From Balaenoptera acutorostrata (taxonomy: Eukaryota; Chordata; Mammalia; Artiodactyla; Balaenopteridae): a DNA stretch of 64,000 nucleotides. Of this stretch, positions 45,996 through 57,935 are shown in pieces. A program made the position numbers and the translations under genes. Numbering within the stretch: the first letter of the stretch is position 1; every line of letters starts with the position of its first letter. The notes beneath the pieces were generated by a model. It was not told where the DNA came from. It saw nothing but the letters and a program-made list of their open reading frames with translations, and did not search any database. The DNA is taken from positions 74,735,985-74,799,984 of the forward strand of contig NC_080067.1 of NCBI RefSeq assembly GCF_949987535.1. The letters run 5' to 3'.

Positions 45996-46650
45996 TCTTC
46001 AACTCAGTCACAGGAATGCAGAGTTTAAGAAAAAAAGGAAGGAAAGAAAAAGATGAGAAGGTAACTTGGCAATTTCTATTAATGATTTCAAAAGCTGGTC
46101 CTTGAGCTTTGGTGGGAATAAAATGGTTAGCGTCAAAGATATATAACATAAAGAGAAATATAGAAACCAATGACCTGTCTTCTGTGGCAACTGAGCTTGT
46201 CAGAGCTGTGTGCTGTGTGCCAGTCCTGGAAATGCTATGATACCAACAGTTTTTATCCCATGTTCTTCCTCCAGTGTAGCTTGCCAGCATATGCTGTGAC
46301 AATCCTTAATCAATGTCAAAAATTCTGTAGAAGAGGGTTCCACAGAGAATGTTCTTACCCTTCTAGCAAGGAAATGCCAAATGCTGTCACTCTCCCTTCT
46401 TCCTTCAAAGCACAACTTTCCCAATGAGCCAGAGCAATAAGTGTGCCTCCCACTCTTTTTTGGAAACTGCATTTGTAGTCAGTGAAAAGCTCTGCATAAA
46501 TCAGGAGAGGAATCACCCTTTGAAAAAAGAACAGCTTCTATGTGTTTGGAACTCTACAACCAATAAGAATATCTTCTGGCAGGAATTATTAAGGTCTTGT
46601 ATTTTACAAAGGCTCATTTCATTTTATTTCTTCATGTATAAGTATCCATC
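45996..46650. other. Unassigned stretch
   Basis: No gene or confident repeat. Overlapping frames on both strands (45988-46302 minus, 46200-46472 minus, 46170-46427 plus) are not recognised. Confidence 0.4.
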
Positions 46651-46654
46651 TCAT

Positions 46655-46780
46655 TTCATTTGCAAAGCCATTTTGAAGGTAAGTATTATGATGCCGCTTT
46701 TGTGATGATAAAACAGTTTTCAGTAAGTTGTGATTTACCCAAGATCATGCAGTTTGGAAGGGGCAAGACCAGGTCTTAGG
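46655..46780 (-). repeat. MIR
   Basis: 'gaaggtaagtattatgatgc', 'gatgataaaacagttttcag', 'taagttgtgatttacccaag', 'atcatgcagtttggaagggg': minus-strand MIR, diverged. Confidence 0.6.
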
Positions 46781-47390
46781 TCCAGTCTAGCTCTCATTTT
46801 ACTACATTTTAACCTCTTCGTCTAAGGAACTTACAGTACCTATTAGGGATTTTACAGTCCCAAGAGTTGATTTATCAAATATGACAAGAACCATGTCTCT
46901 CTGTGGCCCAAGAGATAGACAGAGCACAGCTCAAATCGACCCAGAGACCATGTGATGCAACTAAACTGTCCCCTATTTAACGTGACTGGAGTGCCTCTCA
47001 ATAAATTGGATGTTCATGGTCCATTTATTCCAAGGGAGCTTCCAGTTCCACTGATTATCATGGAGGCTGTGGTCATGTGACTGTGAGTGAGCTCAGCCTG
47101 GTCTCCAAGAACTGAGCCCAGGATTGGAGGACTTCCTGGGGAGCAAGGGCAAAACAAACCCAAGTCAAGGAAACAGAGTGGCGTACTTCCTTAAACAGTT
47201 ACCTTCCTCCCTATGTGTCAGTGTAATTCACAAATATTACGATGCATGCTACAAGACTGTCAAACGCTTAATTAGGCCATTTCTCAGTCCACAGGATGCA
47301 CTTTCTTCGATGGAGACGGGAGCTGCAACAGTAATCAAGCACCTACATGATTGCACATCCTGCATCACAGCGTTTACTAATTCTCTTTTG
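46781..47390. other. Unassigned stretch
   Basis: No gene or confident repeat. The 105-codon plus frame at 47124-47441 ends inside a MIR and is not recognised. Confidence 0.4.
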
Positions 47391-47394
47391 TTTA

Positions 47395-47525
47395 TTCTTC
47401 ACAATAACCATGTGAGATCAATGTTATCTTCATTTTGCTGATGAGAAAATTAAGGATCAGAGAGGGCAAAACGTTTACCCAATATTTCATATTTAGTAAG
47501 TGTGAGAACCCAGAATCAAAGCTAT
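47395..47525 (-). repeat. MIR
   Basis: 'cttcacaataaccatgtgag', 'cttcattttgctgatgagaa', 'aattaaggatcagagagggc', 'gtgtgagaacccagaatcaa': minus-strand MIR in order. Confidence 0.75.
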
Positions 47526-48920
47526 AATTAATAATGAAAGGTAATAGTGAATCTTTGAGCAAGCACAATAACTTTCTTCCACGAATCTTGGTGTGTTAGG
47601 CTTCTTGTATTTGCAAATGCTGTTTTGGGGAGAGGTGATGGTGCAGTCAAATATGTTTATTAAAGGAAGATCTGGAATGAGGGGAAGTGACTGCACAGAG
47701 CCACTGTCTTCATGCGGTCCACACACTTGTAACAACAGTAGGAAGAGGAGCTCTAACTACAGACTGCCTTCCAGCTCATTCACATTTCCCTGCGTTCCAA
47801 ATAGTTGTTATCATTAAGCAACTTACATGAGAGTGAAAACCAACAGAGAGGAAGGGAGTTGGTGACTGACTTGTTAAAACTTATTTTAAAATGTCAACCA
47901 TAAGCATCATTAGATTATCCAGCTTGATGTTGGGTCAGATGGCCAAATAGTTGTCTTAAATATCAATGTTAGGACAAAGCTAAATAGCGAGGATAGTTGT
48001 GACCAGGTAAGAATGGTTGGAAAGGAATGACGTTAGGATCTTTTATTCTGCAAAGAATAATATCTGCCAATTAGAATTGAGTTATATGAGAGCAATTTCT
48101 TTGGATATCTTCACCTGCAACCCAGGTGCCTGTTAGGAATGAAGAACTTATTCTTTGCTGCTGGCAGAAATTCCTCATGTTCTCAGTTCCCCCAAAATCC
48201 ACTGAAGAGAGTTGCCTTATCCAAGATCACAGCCCACTAATCTCCATTTCAGAGTCTGTTTTCCTGAGCCAATGATGAAGAGAAAGGAGAGGGATGCTTA
48301 ATACTCATCTTCCAGGAATGTAAGAAACCTGTCTCGTCCTCACTCTGCCACTGCAAGTTAGCGTTACAATTGATGGACTTCACATGGCAATATTTCATCA
48401 GAATAGTTAAGTTTCCTCAATCAAGATTTTATTCACTATTCATTACCCATAGCACTGGGCCTTAAACTTAAGTGCCTGACTCATAGTCCTATGCACCTCA
48501 AAGGCCAAAAAACCCCAATAAATCGAAGAATATTTAATGCCAGGACCTACTTCACAACACTCTTGTTGATTTGAATCTATTCTCTCGTAACAGGTCTCTA
48601 ATTACAAGGCTCTCTCACAGCCGAAGGCCATCTTTGGATGGCTTAGATTGCCCTCCCTTATTTCCTTCAAAATCTTTTCCCCCTACCGAGGAGATTCTGC
48701 CAATTTTTTCTTGTTTTATTCCTTAAAGTCAAATAAAACAAATCCAACTCTTTGATATAATTCTTTGACTACACAAAAACAGCTTTCTAGTTTCCCTAAA
48801 AATTTCATCTAACACTCTCAGGTTTTTTAGTCTTTCCTCACGGGACTGAAATTGACTCCTTCCCATCCTACTGGCCTCCTTTGTATGCATCCCACTTTCT
48901 TACTATCAGTATTAGAATGT
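47526..48920. other. Unassigned stretch
   Basis: No gene or confident repeat seen by eye. Confidence 0.45.
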
Positions 48921-48924
48921 TAAA

Positions 48925-49030
48925 TGTGGTCATGATTCATTCATTCGTGGTACTTGCACTTGACTTTCTACTGTGTACAAGGCACCGTGCTAGACCCTAT
49001 GAATAGAGCCCACAGAGAGCTCAAAGTCCA
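48925..49030 (-). mobile_element. L2 LINE 3'-end fragment
   Basis: 'gattcattcattcgtggtac', 'tttctactgtgtacaaggca', 'ccgtgctagaccctatgaat', 'agagagctcaaagtccacag': antisense L2 terminus (tactatgtgccaggcactgtgctagg...gagctcacagtc). Confidence 0.65.
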
Positions 49031-49735
49031 CAGTAAGTTTAAGAAAATTTACTTTCCTCCTTGAAACCAATTTCCAGGCCATGGTCACAAAGACACTGCA
49101 GTGTATTTTTATATCCTGTGACACAATAACCCTAATATTTTTCTGCATAAAATCTGTAGTTGATCTCCTCCCATTGACATTCCTCCAGGTGATTATTTCC
49201 TTTCTTTTCCGGCACAAAGAAATATTCCCAAATTACTGTTAACCTGAACATCTTGTAAATTGGACAGTGTCACTTTAAGCTATGTGTTATCTACATATTC
49301 AGGTAATGGAGGTTATTCCTTGTCAAACCTGGCCCACACTGTTTTACTGGTCATTGTATATAACAATAAGAGAAATATTGTTTTCCTAACTCTTAGTCTG
49401 ATAATGCAAAACAGGATCCTTCTTGCATGGAAAGTAAAAATGAATTTACACATTGTTCTATAAAATGCAGTATATATTATATGATTTACATATATTTATA
49501 AAAAAGCCTTGTTCTTCCTTAAAATACAAATGTCTTCAAACCGCATAATAAACAATAGCTTTAAAATGCCAGACAGTCAGAAACTTTTGTGAAAACTTTC
49601 ATATTAAAAGAAAACATCAACAACTTTTTCCAGGAAATAGCAGTTAGGGTAGAAAACAATTCCCCAATAATGCTCTTGTCCTATTTAAATTTTACCTTAG
49701 AAATAAAGTTTAATTCGTAAGATTTGGGAGCCTAA
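49031..49735. other. Unassigned stretch
   Basis: No gene or confident repeat. Confidence 0.45.
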
Positions 49736-49739
49736 AAGA

Positions 49740-49865
49740 ACCTTCAACGCCATCATTTTGAGATGAGAAAACTGAGGCCCAGAGAAATACAGTATTTGTT
49801 AAATCTACTACAGAAAGTGTATAGCCATGGCCGATGGGGACGTAAACTCTGGCATCCAACCCATC
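49740..49865 (-). repeat. MIR
   Basis: 'cattttgagatgagaaaact', 'gaggcccagagaaatacagt', then 'tctggcatccaacccatcac': minus-strand MIR. Confidence 0.7.
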
Positions 49866-50064
49866 ACTTCATTTCACAGTAATATTTCCTTTGACTGCAT
49901 TGGGTGATAAATGTTTTAATAATTGAATATTATGGGTATGACAAGATGAATCTATTGAAGCAGATAATTTGATGTTTCTAATTGTGTTTGTTTTATTTTA
50001 CAGTCTGTGTGTCAAGGAAAACACGTTTACTGAGTGGTACTTGCTATACATTAATAATATAGTA

Positions 50065-50260
50065 GGACAATGGTTAAGAAAATTTGCTTTAAATCAAATA
50101 GACTTGGGTTCCAATTCCCACCCAGCTTCCTGACACTGAGAAAATCACTACTCCTGGCCTCAGTTTCCTCATCCCTTATAGGCTTATTCTGGGGATAAAA
50201 CGAGTTAATATTTGTAATGCACATAAAACAGTGCCCGACATAGTAAGTACACTACATGAG
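50065..50260 (+). repeat. MIR, well preserved
   Basis: 'agacttgggttccaattccc', 'cactgagaaaatcactactc', 'ctggcctcagtttcctcatc', 'tggggataaaacgagttaat', 'aaaacagtgcccgacatagt': almost the whole MIR on the plus strand. Confidence 0.88.
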
Positions 50261-51320
50261 TGTCTGCTGATGTTTTGGTCTTTGTTATTTGTCATTATTT
50301 CTAGACTCAAGAATTAACTTTTTCAAAACTCAACACAAGTTCATTTTTAATTGTCACTCTTTTTACTTGGTACCAGCTGGCCATCAATATCAAACCAAAG
50401 GAAAGGAGCTAATCCAGGGGGAGAAGTGGGCACAGGAGTTTGTACTGTGGGTAAATGCTCTCTACTTGTGACAAAACCGAGAAATCAAAGAAAGCATGTG
50501 GAGCTAATGACATCTGGGGACATTTCTCAATGACTATCAAATCTTTTTACCATCATTTTTAAAATGCTTTTACGAATAACATATAATTAAGTCAGTATTT
50601 TTTTAAGGAAAAGATGTAAAGTCAAATTGGAAGATATTTTTCTAAATGGCTTTGCTATAAAGTTTTGTAAACATACACACTGTGTCTAGTTCTTTCTCCA
50701 ATCTTACTTTAAAAGGATCAAGGTCTGATTACTTCTGCCAGTAATATACAACTTGTGACATATTAATGAGTTCTGGCCAATATTCTATGTTAGGAAAACT
50801 TATTGCATTAATAGACCTAAAAAGTGAAATTTATACAGATAAATGGAAATCACTAGATGTGAGTTCGTCTTGTGGGAGGGTATATGTGATATGTGGGGAA
50901 TACATCAAGAAGAGATAATAGCATCTTTTGGGTCAGTTAATGTGGATGATGTAGTTATTGGCTGCTTATACAAGGTACTTTGACTAAAAATGGGCAAAGG
51001 TAGGAAAGATTTTTAAAATAATCATTTTATTTGGACAATATAAAACTTTCTGGTTTCCTGCTGGATGTGTTTCACATTTATAAAGTCATACTCATGTACT
51101 CAAATCTATGGTCACAATCCAAACTTACCTTCCAGGTCCTGGTCCTGTATTTCAGCTGTCTATTGTGTACCTAAGCCAGGTGTCACACCTAATCATGCAA
51201 CTGGTTTGGTAAACTTGGAAGTGCACATATTTGTTTTATTTGGGCAATGCAATGTTATAAAAATTAGAGAAATTTACATAACATTCAAATTTTTTAACTT
51301 CTTAAATATCAGAAGATATG
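50261..51320. other. Unassigned stretch
   Basis: No gene or confident repeat. Confidence 0.45.
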
Positions 51321-51324
51321 ACTC

Positions 51325-51478
51325 ATGGTTTTTAGTCTGGCTACCCATTGGGATCACATGAGGAAAGAACTTAAAAAAAAGAAGCCATCCTGAATTGTTT
51401 AATAGATGTGGCATGAGCCCAGATACTGGGACGCTCTTAAGCCTCCTCAGGTGATTCTCATGTGCCTTACAGTACACT
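51325..51478. mobile_element. MER5-type hAT-Charlie relic
   Basis: 'ttttagtctggctacccatt', 'gggatcacatgaggaaagaa', 'gagcccagatactgggacgc', 'cctcaggtgattctcatgtg'. The two half-sites 'attgggatcacatgagga' and 'cctcaggtgattctcatg' are the near-palindromic ends of a MER5A1-like element. Confidence 0.65.
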
Positions 51479-51498
51479 TAGCTGGGGCACAGAGTAGT

Positions 51499-51779
51499 AG
51501 AGGCTCTCAAAGTGGTTGACCAGCAACAACAACATCACCTTGGAATCTGTTAGAAATACAGATTATCAGACCACATGTAGCCCTACACAATCTTCTTTTC
51601 ACAGGAAACTCTGGGAGTGGGGAAGACTCTACTCTGTCCAGCATCAAAGACCCTCCTGACGTGGTTGCTATTCATCTTCCTACCACTTTCTCATCCTATT
51701 TCACTTCTCTTCCAACTTTAAACTGTTTTAACAAGTCTTGCCGGTGATTGTGGTGCACCCTCTAGTTTTAGAACCACTG
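51499..51779 (+). mobile_element. MER5A (hAT-Charlie), interrupted by about 0.1 kb
   Basis: 5' part 51499-51623: 'agaggctctcaaagtggttg', 'accagcaacaacaacatcac', 'cttggaatctgttagaaata', 'gaaactctgggagtggg'. 3' part 51725-51779: 'gttttaacaagtcttgccgg', 'tgattgtggtgcaccctcta', 'gttttagaaccactgc'. Together these are a nearly complete MER5A. The 97 bases between do not belong to MER5A and match L2 sequence downstream. Confidence 0.8.
51628..51724 (+). repeat. Templated insert: copy of the L2 segment at 52261-52358
   Basis: Begins tctactctgtccagcatcaa and ends acttctcttccaactttaaa plus ct. It aligns to 52261-52358 at about 80% by eye, same orientation. Both share 'tctactctgtccagca', which departs from the usual L2 consensus at that position. 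That points to duplication of this local copy rather than two L2 insertions. Confidence 0.75.
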
Positions 51780-51939
51780 CACTATACCATAGACCCCCAC
51801 GTATCTCTGTTGGTTATTGTAGCTTGTTCCCACTCAATTAACTGACCTACCTAGTGCATTAGTTTGCATTTGAAAACCCCTAATTGAGCTCGCTTCCACT
51901 TTCCTAATCTTAATGTTTCTATTTATGACAGATAAATGT

Positions 51940-52555
51940 AAATTTCCTCTTTCTGATTATGACAAAAGGATACCAACCGAGCTTCAGGCATCATTTTCCT
52001 TGCCGGTGCTGATGCTACCTTCTCAATATTACTCAGTCATTCTTTCTTTACAGTCCCACTGCTGCTTTCCAGTTCAGGCTCTCATTACTTCTTATCTTCA
52101 GTATTGAAACTGTTTCCCAACGAGCTTCCCTGCCTCTAGTACCTACTCACTCCAATCCATCACATATAATGCTGACTGTTTAATCTTCCTAAAGTGCAAG
52201 TCAGGTCATAAACTCCCTCAGCTCAGAACTCTTCAGTGACTCACCATTGAATAAGTTCCATCTACTCTGTCCAGCACCAAAGACCCTCCATGACCTGGTT
52301 CTTGCCTATGTTCCCATACCTTTCTCTCACCATTCCACTTCTCTTTGAACCTTAAACTCTAAATGATTTACTATCCCCTAAACTTTCCTACTCCGTACTT
52401 ATTTTTAACTTTATGTTTTACCTTATGCTTTCTTTCCACCTGGATTGTTCAGATTTCATCTTCTGTTATCACCTACTCCAAATTCTTCTCACATTATAAC
52501 TGTCTCATAGTCAATCAGGAACTAGCATTTATCTACTCAGTTAACAAAAATTAAT
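51940..52555 (+). mobile_element. L2 LINE, long sense fragment
   Basis: L2 in sense order: 'ccaacgagcttccctgcctc', 'cactccaatccatcacatat', 'taatcttcctaaagtgcaag', 'tcaggtcataaactccctca', 'actcttcagtgactcaccat', 'agaccctccatgacctggtt', then 'tccacctggattgttcagat' and 'tcacctactccaaattcttc'. About 0.6 kb, non-coding now. Confidence 0.8.
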
Positions 52556-52678
52556 AATTGTCTTCTATGAACAAAGAGCTGTGCTAAGCTCTAGATGATT
52601 GGTAAGTATATCGGTTCATTAAATAAACAATATCTTAAAAATCTACAGACCAAAATGTTTTCAAAAAGTTCCATTAAA

Positions 52679-53002
52679 AGATTAAAAGACAAAAGGGCTT
52701 CCCTGGTGGTGCAGTGGTTGAGAATCTGCCTGCCAATGCAAGGGACACGGGTTCGAGCCCTGGTCTGGGAAGATCCCACATGCCGCAGAGCAACTGGGCC
52801 CGTGAGCCACAATTACTGAGCCTGCGCGTCCGGAGCCTGTGCTCCGCAACAAGAGAGGCCGCGATAGTGAGAGGCCCGCGCACCGCGATGAAGAGTGGCC
52901 CCCGCTTGCCACAACTAGAGAAAGCCCTAGCACAGAAACGAAGACCCAACACAGCCATAAATAAATTAATTAATTAAAAAAAAAAAAGATTAAAAGACAA
53001 AA
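52679..53002 (+). mobile_element. CHR-type SINE (tRNA-Glu derived) with perfect TSDs
   Basis: Body 52695-52986. 'gggcttccctggtggtgcag' (A box), 'gacacgggttcgagccctgg' (B box), 'gaagatcccacatgccgcag', 'ctagagaaagccctagcaca', 'gaagacccaacacagccata' and an (AAAT/TTAA) tail with poly(A). The duplication AGATTAAAAGACAAAA is exact at 52679-52694 and 52987-53002. Very similar to the copy at 42971-43275. Confidence 0.96.
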
Positions 53003-54055
53003 AAAAAATTAAAAGACAATTGGAAACATGATGTTCAACATTCCAATAGTTTACTGAAAAGGAAAATTTGGGAAACCTCTCCTTTCTATCTTCCAGGTGG
53101 TTCCTCTATCATCACTCTATCAGGTGAAATGAGACATAATAATTCTTCTGAGCATGTGTCAACTGCAAGCACCTTAAAAGATCTTGACCCAAGCATGTGA
53201 AAGACAAAGGAGCAAATGAACACACTTACATGATTCTATAAGAAGATGATATGAAAGGACAAGTATTGGTAATGGAATAAGACTGGGCCTTAGTCAAACC
53301 TGGCAGTTTGTCTACATTTGGTGCTACTTGGATTCTATCATGAACATGCAGTTCTCTGGATTCCCTCTTTATCTGGGTAGGGTGATATTTTTTCTTTGAT
53401 AAAGCTCCACTCCCAACACTAACTCCCCTATTCCTACATGATTAGTGCCTCTTTTTCTTCTAAATATTTTTCATGTTCCAAGGTCAGCCAACGGGAAAAT
53501 GATAACTAGATTTAAATGTTATGCTTTCCTAATAGTAATTAAAGTTTAATGGGGCTTGTTTCATGTGCCATGAGCCTTACTCAAATGAGAGATTCTGGTA
53601 TGTCTGTGGGCATCGTGACAGCCCAGGGAGGTATTTGGTATCTTTAGACCGTGACACATCTCAAACACCAGTGGTGTGAGAGGGTGAAAGAGATACCAAG
53701 AGCATAAGAACCAAGTGCCTGGGTCTTCAGAACATCATAAATAGTCCTTCAAATAACTAAATTTTAGGTGAAGTGATTCAGGACAATTTAAACATGGAGC
53801 AAACTGGGAGAACAATGTGCATGGATAATATATAGAAAGAAAAACATTTCAACACTTAGAAATCTAAAAGTAAAATGCAATTCATGTCAACAAGCATTTA
53901 CTGATCTACAAAATATAGAAAAAATTATTACTAAGATATTTGAGATGCATTCCTAGTTTCCAGTGATGACTAGCACTGTAAGATAGGATAAACAATTATA
54001 AAAGAACTATTGTAATTTGAATACCATAAAGTTAAATGGTGTAAGGATTTGGAGA
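53003..54055. other. Unassigned stretch
   Basis: After an extra 'attaaaagaca' motif beside the SINE I see no gene and no confident repeat. Confidence 0.45.
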
Positions 54056-54105
54056 AATAAAACAACAAAACAAAACACACACACAAACAAAACAAAACAA
54101 AGCAA
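54056..54105. repeat. (AAAAC)n / CA low-complexity run
   Basis: Imperfect AAAAC repeats with a short (AC)n core in the middle. Confidence 0.85.
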
Positions 54106-55725
54106 GAGAAAACCTTTGCTAAAAGAAAAAGATATGCATTTGAGATGCCTTATAATTCAAACTCAATTTTGATCAGAAAAGGCATGGTAAGAAGACGAAA
54201 CCACAGGAACAAAAAGAAAGAGAAATGCCAAGTGTGATGTATATTCAGGCACTAGCCATAAACTGGGAGAGAATGTAAGTAAATTGAGATAGGATGTGCG
54301 AGATGGGACTGGAATACTCAATGGAGTTATCCTGAATGGGACGTGAACGTGGGAAGAACTTAGTACTAACTGGGTAAGTGAAGGAAAACCAATGAAAGGC
54401 AGGTTTCTTGTTCTCTTATGATCAAAAAAGCCCCCTGAGACATAATATTCATGATAACCCACTCTACTGGAGAGACTCGGATCAGGTTCTTTGGCTGAGA
54501 ACAGCTCATGAGAATGTCCAGAGGAGAATCAGTTTGCATATCAGATATCCTTGCATTTACTGTGAAGAATTTTATAAACTCCTTGGACATGATTATTCTT
54601 GGATTACAGATTTCTTATTTCAGTACTAACAGGTTGGCATCTGGGAACCCAATGGGAAAGAATAATTTGTATTTGTTCTTGCATATCAGATTTTACATTA
54701 CTCTAGCGTGGTGTTCCCTGGGGGGATAGATTAGCAGATACCAACTGAATGGTGAAAATATGTCTTTTCTTTTCTCGATGCTAAAAGATAAAAAGGCTAT
54801 ATCAATACATGATACTTTCATAGTACATGACACAGGCAAAAATTCAAACGTGTTTTTATGATTACATTGGCTGGTACATTTCAATTCACCCTGATACAAC
54901 AGGTTGGAAAATGGAAAATGTAAACAATCAACCAGTTTGGCTACTACTGTCACCAAAAAGACTGCTCATTCTAGCTCTTTTTAAACACAGGCTGAAACAC
55001 AACACAGTTTCATTTATCTTTCCTGCAAAAGAACTAGGCATTAGAGTTCAGAAAAATAAATGTTGAATTAAAACTCTATATCTGCATTATGATGCAGTTG
55101 AGAATCTCCTTCAGACATTTTATTTCCTTCCCTTTCAGTTAGATAGACCATCTTTATTTCCTCCCTATATATTCTGCACTACACCTCTGGCCATACTTTC
55201 CCCTAGACTAGAGGTGGGTAGCTTAGCAGAGTGAATCAAGATCATTAATATTTTCAGATCAAGTAAAATCACATTAAAGGAATCTTGGAATCATCTAAGA
55301 TAAAACCAGTTTCTTACAGTTCTGTACCTTCAACACATTTTACTTATCAAAGGCGTCTGAACACTGAATATTACAGGTTACCTAGGAAACTTACAGTGAC
55401 TACACTTAAAAACAACACAAAGCCCTCTTACTGAAGCAGATCCGTTTTTAAAAATTCTATTTTGGGAATGGTAAAAAAAAAAAAAAGTTAACAAGTAAAT
55501 ATTAGCACACAGATTTTGTTCTATCTGGGTTTTCTTTTTCACATTATTCTTTAGTTGCCTTCTATTTCTGCTACTGAGTTGCTGTTAAAATACAGAAGTA
55601 AAGAATATAATAATGGATCATGAGCAATGGTTTCTAATATCAGCTATGATGCATTTCATGAGCTCTGACCCTGAGGTTCCTCAGATGAGGTGATAAATAA
55701 TCTGTATGTCTTTTAAGCATTCATT
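54106..55725. other. Unassigned stretch
   Basis: No gene or confident repeat. Frames at 54163-54462 and 54366-54590 (minus) and 54408-54729 (plus) overlap on both strands and look random. A 15-base A run lies near 55470-55485. Confidence 0.4.
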
Positions 55726-55727
55726 AA

Positions 55728-55865
55728 TTTAGGGTGACCATACATATAGCTTGCTGAGTATAATCTTGGTTTTTGCCTGAAATCCTGGCAAGATTCTTAA
55801 TGGAGCCCTTTTACTTGAAAGTTATCCAGGTTTGAATGATAAAGTATATGGTTGCCTTAATTATC
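55728..55865 (+). mobile_element. Short nonautonomous DNA transposon relic with TIR-like ends
   Basis: Starts 'agggtgaccatacatatagc' and ends 'gataaagtatatggttgcct'. The ends AGGGTGACCATA and TATGGTTGCCTT are imperfect inverted repeats. The interior ('atcttggtttttgcctgaaa', 'tcctggcaagattcttaatg', 'gttatccaggtttgaatgat') matches a common mammalian MER element whose exact name I cannot fix. Confidence 0.6.
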
Positions 55866-56412
55866 TATTACATGCAAAATGTATTGAGGAATATAAAACT
55901 GAACCAGGATAATCAGTGTGCTCAAGGAGCTAAAAATGTATACCCTAATTGAAAAAAATGTAAAAAGTAATATACTATATTATTTACATTTAATACTAAA
56001 ATAATATAATGCTGTTAACATTATTCACTACTACGAAGTGACAAAAATAATTTTTCCAAATTTTTCTGTCTACTCTAAAAAATTGTGTCAAGAAGACACT
56101 TCCCCATAGCCCATAAAATGAAAAAAAATAAAATATATACAGAGTAGGTTGTTATGATTCTGCAAACCCACAGCAGCTTGGTTAGCAAAAAAATCAATGT
56201 CACCTTGGCTCCTGCCTAATCCTAAATCTACCACTGAGAGACTGCCTCAGGGTTAGGATTTTGTAAGATACCCTGAGAGTTGCTGCAGTATTTTCTGAAA
56301 TCCAATTACCAAGTCCATTATTACTACCAGGCAAACTGATATCGCATTTCCATATTTGCAAGGTGCAGTGCACAACATAGCTCAGCAAAAAGGAGCTTGA
56401 AAAGTGCTTCTG
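55866..56412. other. Unassigned stretch
   Basis: No gene or confident repeat. Confidence 0.45.
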
Positions 56413-56461
56413 GGTGATGATGGTGGTGATCATGATGGTGGTGATCATGATGGTAATGATG
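56413..56461. repeat. 15-bp tandem repeat (gatggtggtgatcat)
   Basis: Two exact 15-base units at 56419-56433 and 56434-56448, with a partial third unit to 56460. A GAT/GGT-rich minisatellite. Confidence 0.9.
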
Positions 56462-56614
56462 TAGAATTCCATTTCTTTCCAGTTTACACTTCTACTCTAG
56501 TCAGTTAAAAACAAACATGAAGGGCCCCCTGCCCACACTGAAAGAAGTTATTTTTCTTTCCTTTTCTCAGCAACCCTTGTTATATACAGTAAATAAAAAT
56601 TATACTAATATGAC

Positions 56615-56760
56615 TTGGTAAAATGAAAAGACATTTCAGGGTTCAAATCTCAATTCTGCCATCTTTTCATTCTGTGTGCTTGACCTTCCAAGTCTAAATA
56701 TCTCATTTTTATAATAAAAAAAAAAGTGTTAGAATGAAATGAAAGAAAAAATGTGGAGTG
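56615..56760 (+). repeat. MIR
   Basis: 'catttcagggttcaaatctc', 'aattctgccatcttttcatt', 'gtgcttgaccttccaagtct', then an A-run-disrupted tail: plus-strand MIR. Confidence 0.6.
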
Positions 56761-56859
56761 TCTGGCATGATGTTGGTAAAACTTGAATCTGAATATCAGT
56801 TCTCAAATGCACATAATCACCAGAGTAGTCAGGGTAAGACCTGTCAGTGAGGTTCTTGC

Positions 56860-57015
56860 AATGACCCCTTCTAATGCTAGTAGGTTAGAGCATTTTTTAA
56901 ACTCTAGTCTGTAAATGAATCAGCTGAAGGACTTTTTAAAATACAAATTCCTAATCCCACCTAGAAAATTCTGATTTTCTATGTCTGGAAGATGCCCCAG
57001 GACTTTTTATTTCTT
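56860..57015. mobile_element. MER5-type hAT-Charlie relic
   Basis: 'ctagtctgtaaatgaatcag', 'ctgaaggactttttaaaata', 'caaattcctaatcccaccta', 'gaaaattctgattttctatg', 'gatgccccaggactttttat': MER5A/MER5A1 order in diverged form. Confidence 0.6.
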
Positions 57016-57260
57016 ATTAGCACTTGCCCAGCCATTACCACAGATCACACCTGCACAAATACAAGTTAGAGAAAATGAAGAAATGAAGCCTAGCCACAAT
57101 CTCAAGGCTGAAATTTCGCATTACAAATACATAGTGAATCACTTAACATCTCCCTTTGGATATCCTTTCAGCAAGTCAGTATGTCCCAAACTGAATTTAC
57201 CTTAAACCTTGAAACTTTTGTAGATGACCCTTCTACCTCAAAACATCAATGTACGCATCG

Positions 57261-57935
57261 TCCAATGGGGATGTGAAAAAATTGAAACCCTGGTACATTG
57301 CTGGTAAAGATATAAAATGGTATAGCTGCTTTGGAAACCAGTTTGGTAATTCCTACAGTTAAAAATGCTGTAACCATATGAGTAGCAATCCCAGTCCTAT
57401 GTCTATACCTGAGAGAATTGAAAACATATGTTCATGCAAAAACTTGTGCACAAATGTTTATAACAGTATTATTAATAACAGCCAAAAAGTGGAAACAGAT
57501 AAAATGTCCATCAACTGATTAATGGATAAATACAATGTGGTACATGCATACAATGGAATATTATTCAGCCATGGAAAGGAATGAAATACTGACACAGGCT
57601 ACAACATGGATGAACCTTGAGAACATTATGCTAAGTGAAAGAAGTCAGACACAAAAGGCCTAATATTGTGTGATTCATTTATATGAAATGTCCAGAATAG
57701 GCAAATCCATAGAAACAGAAAGTAAATTAGCAGTTTCCAGGGGCTGGGAGACAATGGAATGGGGAGTGACTGTTAATGGGTATGTTTTTTTGGGGGGAGA
57801 GATAAAAATGATCTGGACTAGATAGTGGTGATGGTTGTACAACCTTGTGAATATGCTAAAATTCATTGCATTGTACACTTTAAAAGGGTGAATATTTGTT
57901 ATATGAATTTATCTCAGAATAAAAGGTTCCAATGG
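57261..57935 (+). mobile_element. L1 (L1MB-like) 3' end with 8-bp TSD
   Basis: 5'-truncated L1, body 57269-57927: late ORF2 'aaaccctggtacattgctgg', 'tatggaaaggaatgaaata'-type block, 'gaaagaagtcagacacaaaa', then a 3'UTR with 'aggggctgggagacaatgga', 'gatggttgtacaaccttgtg', 'cattgtacactttaaaaggg' and 'tatctcagaataaaa'. TCCAATGG at 57261-57268 and 57928-57935 is an exact 8-bp flank, a likely TSD. Confidence 0.82.
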
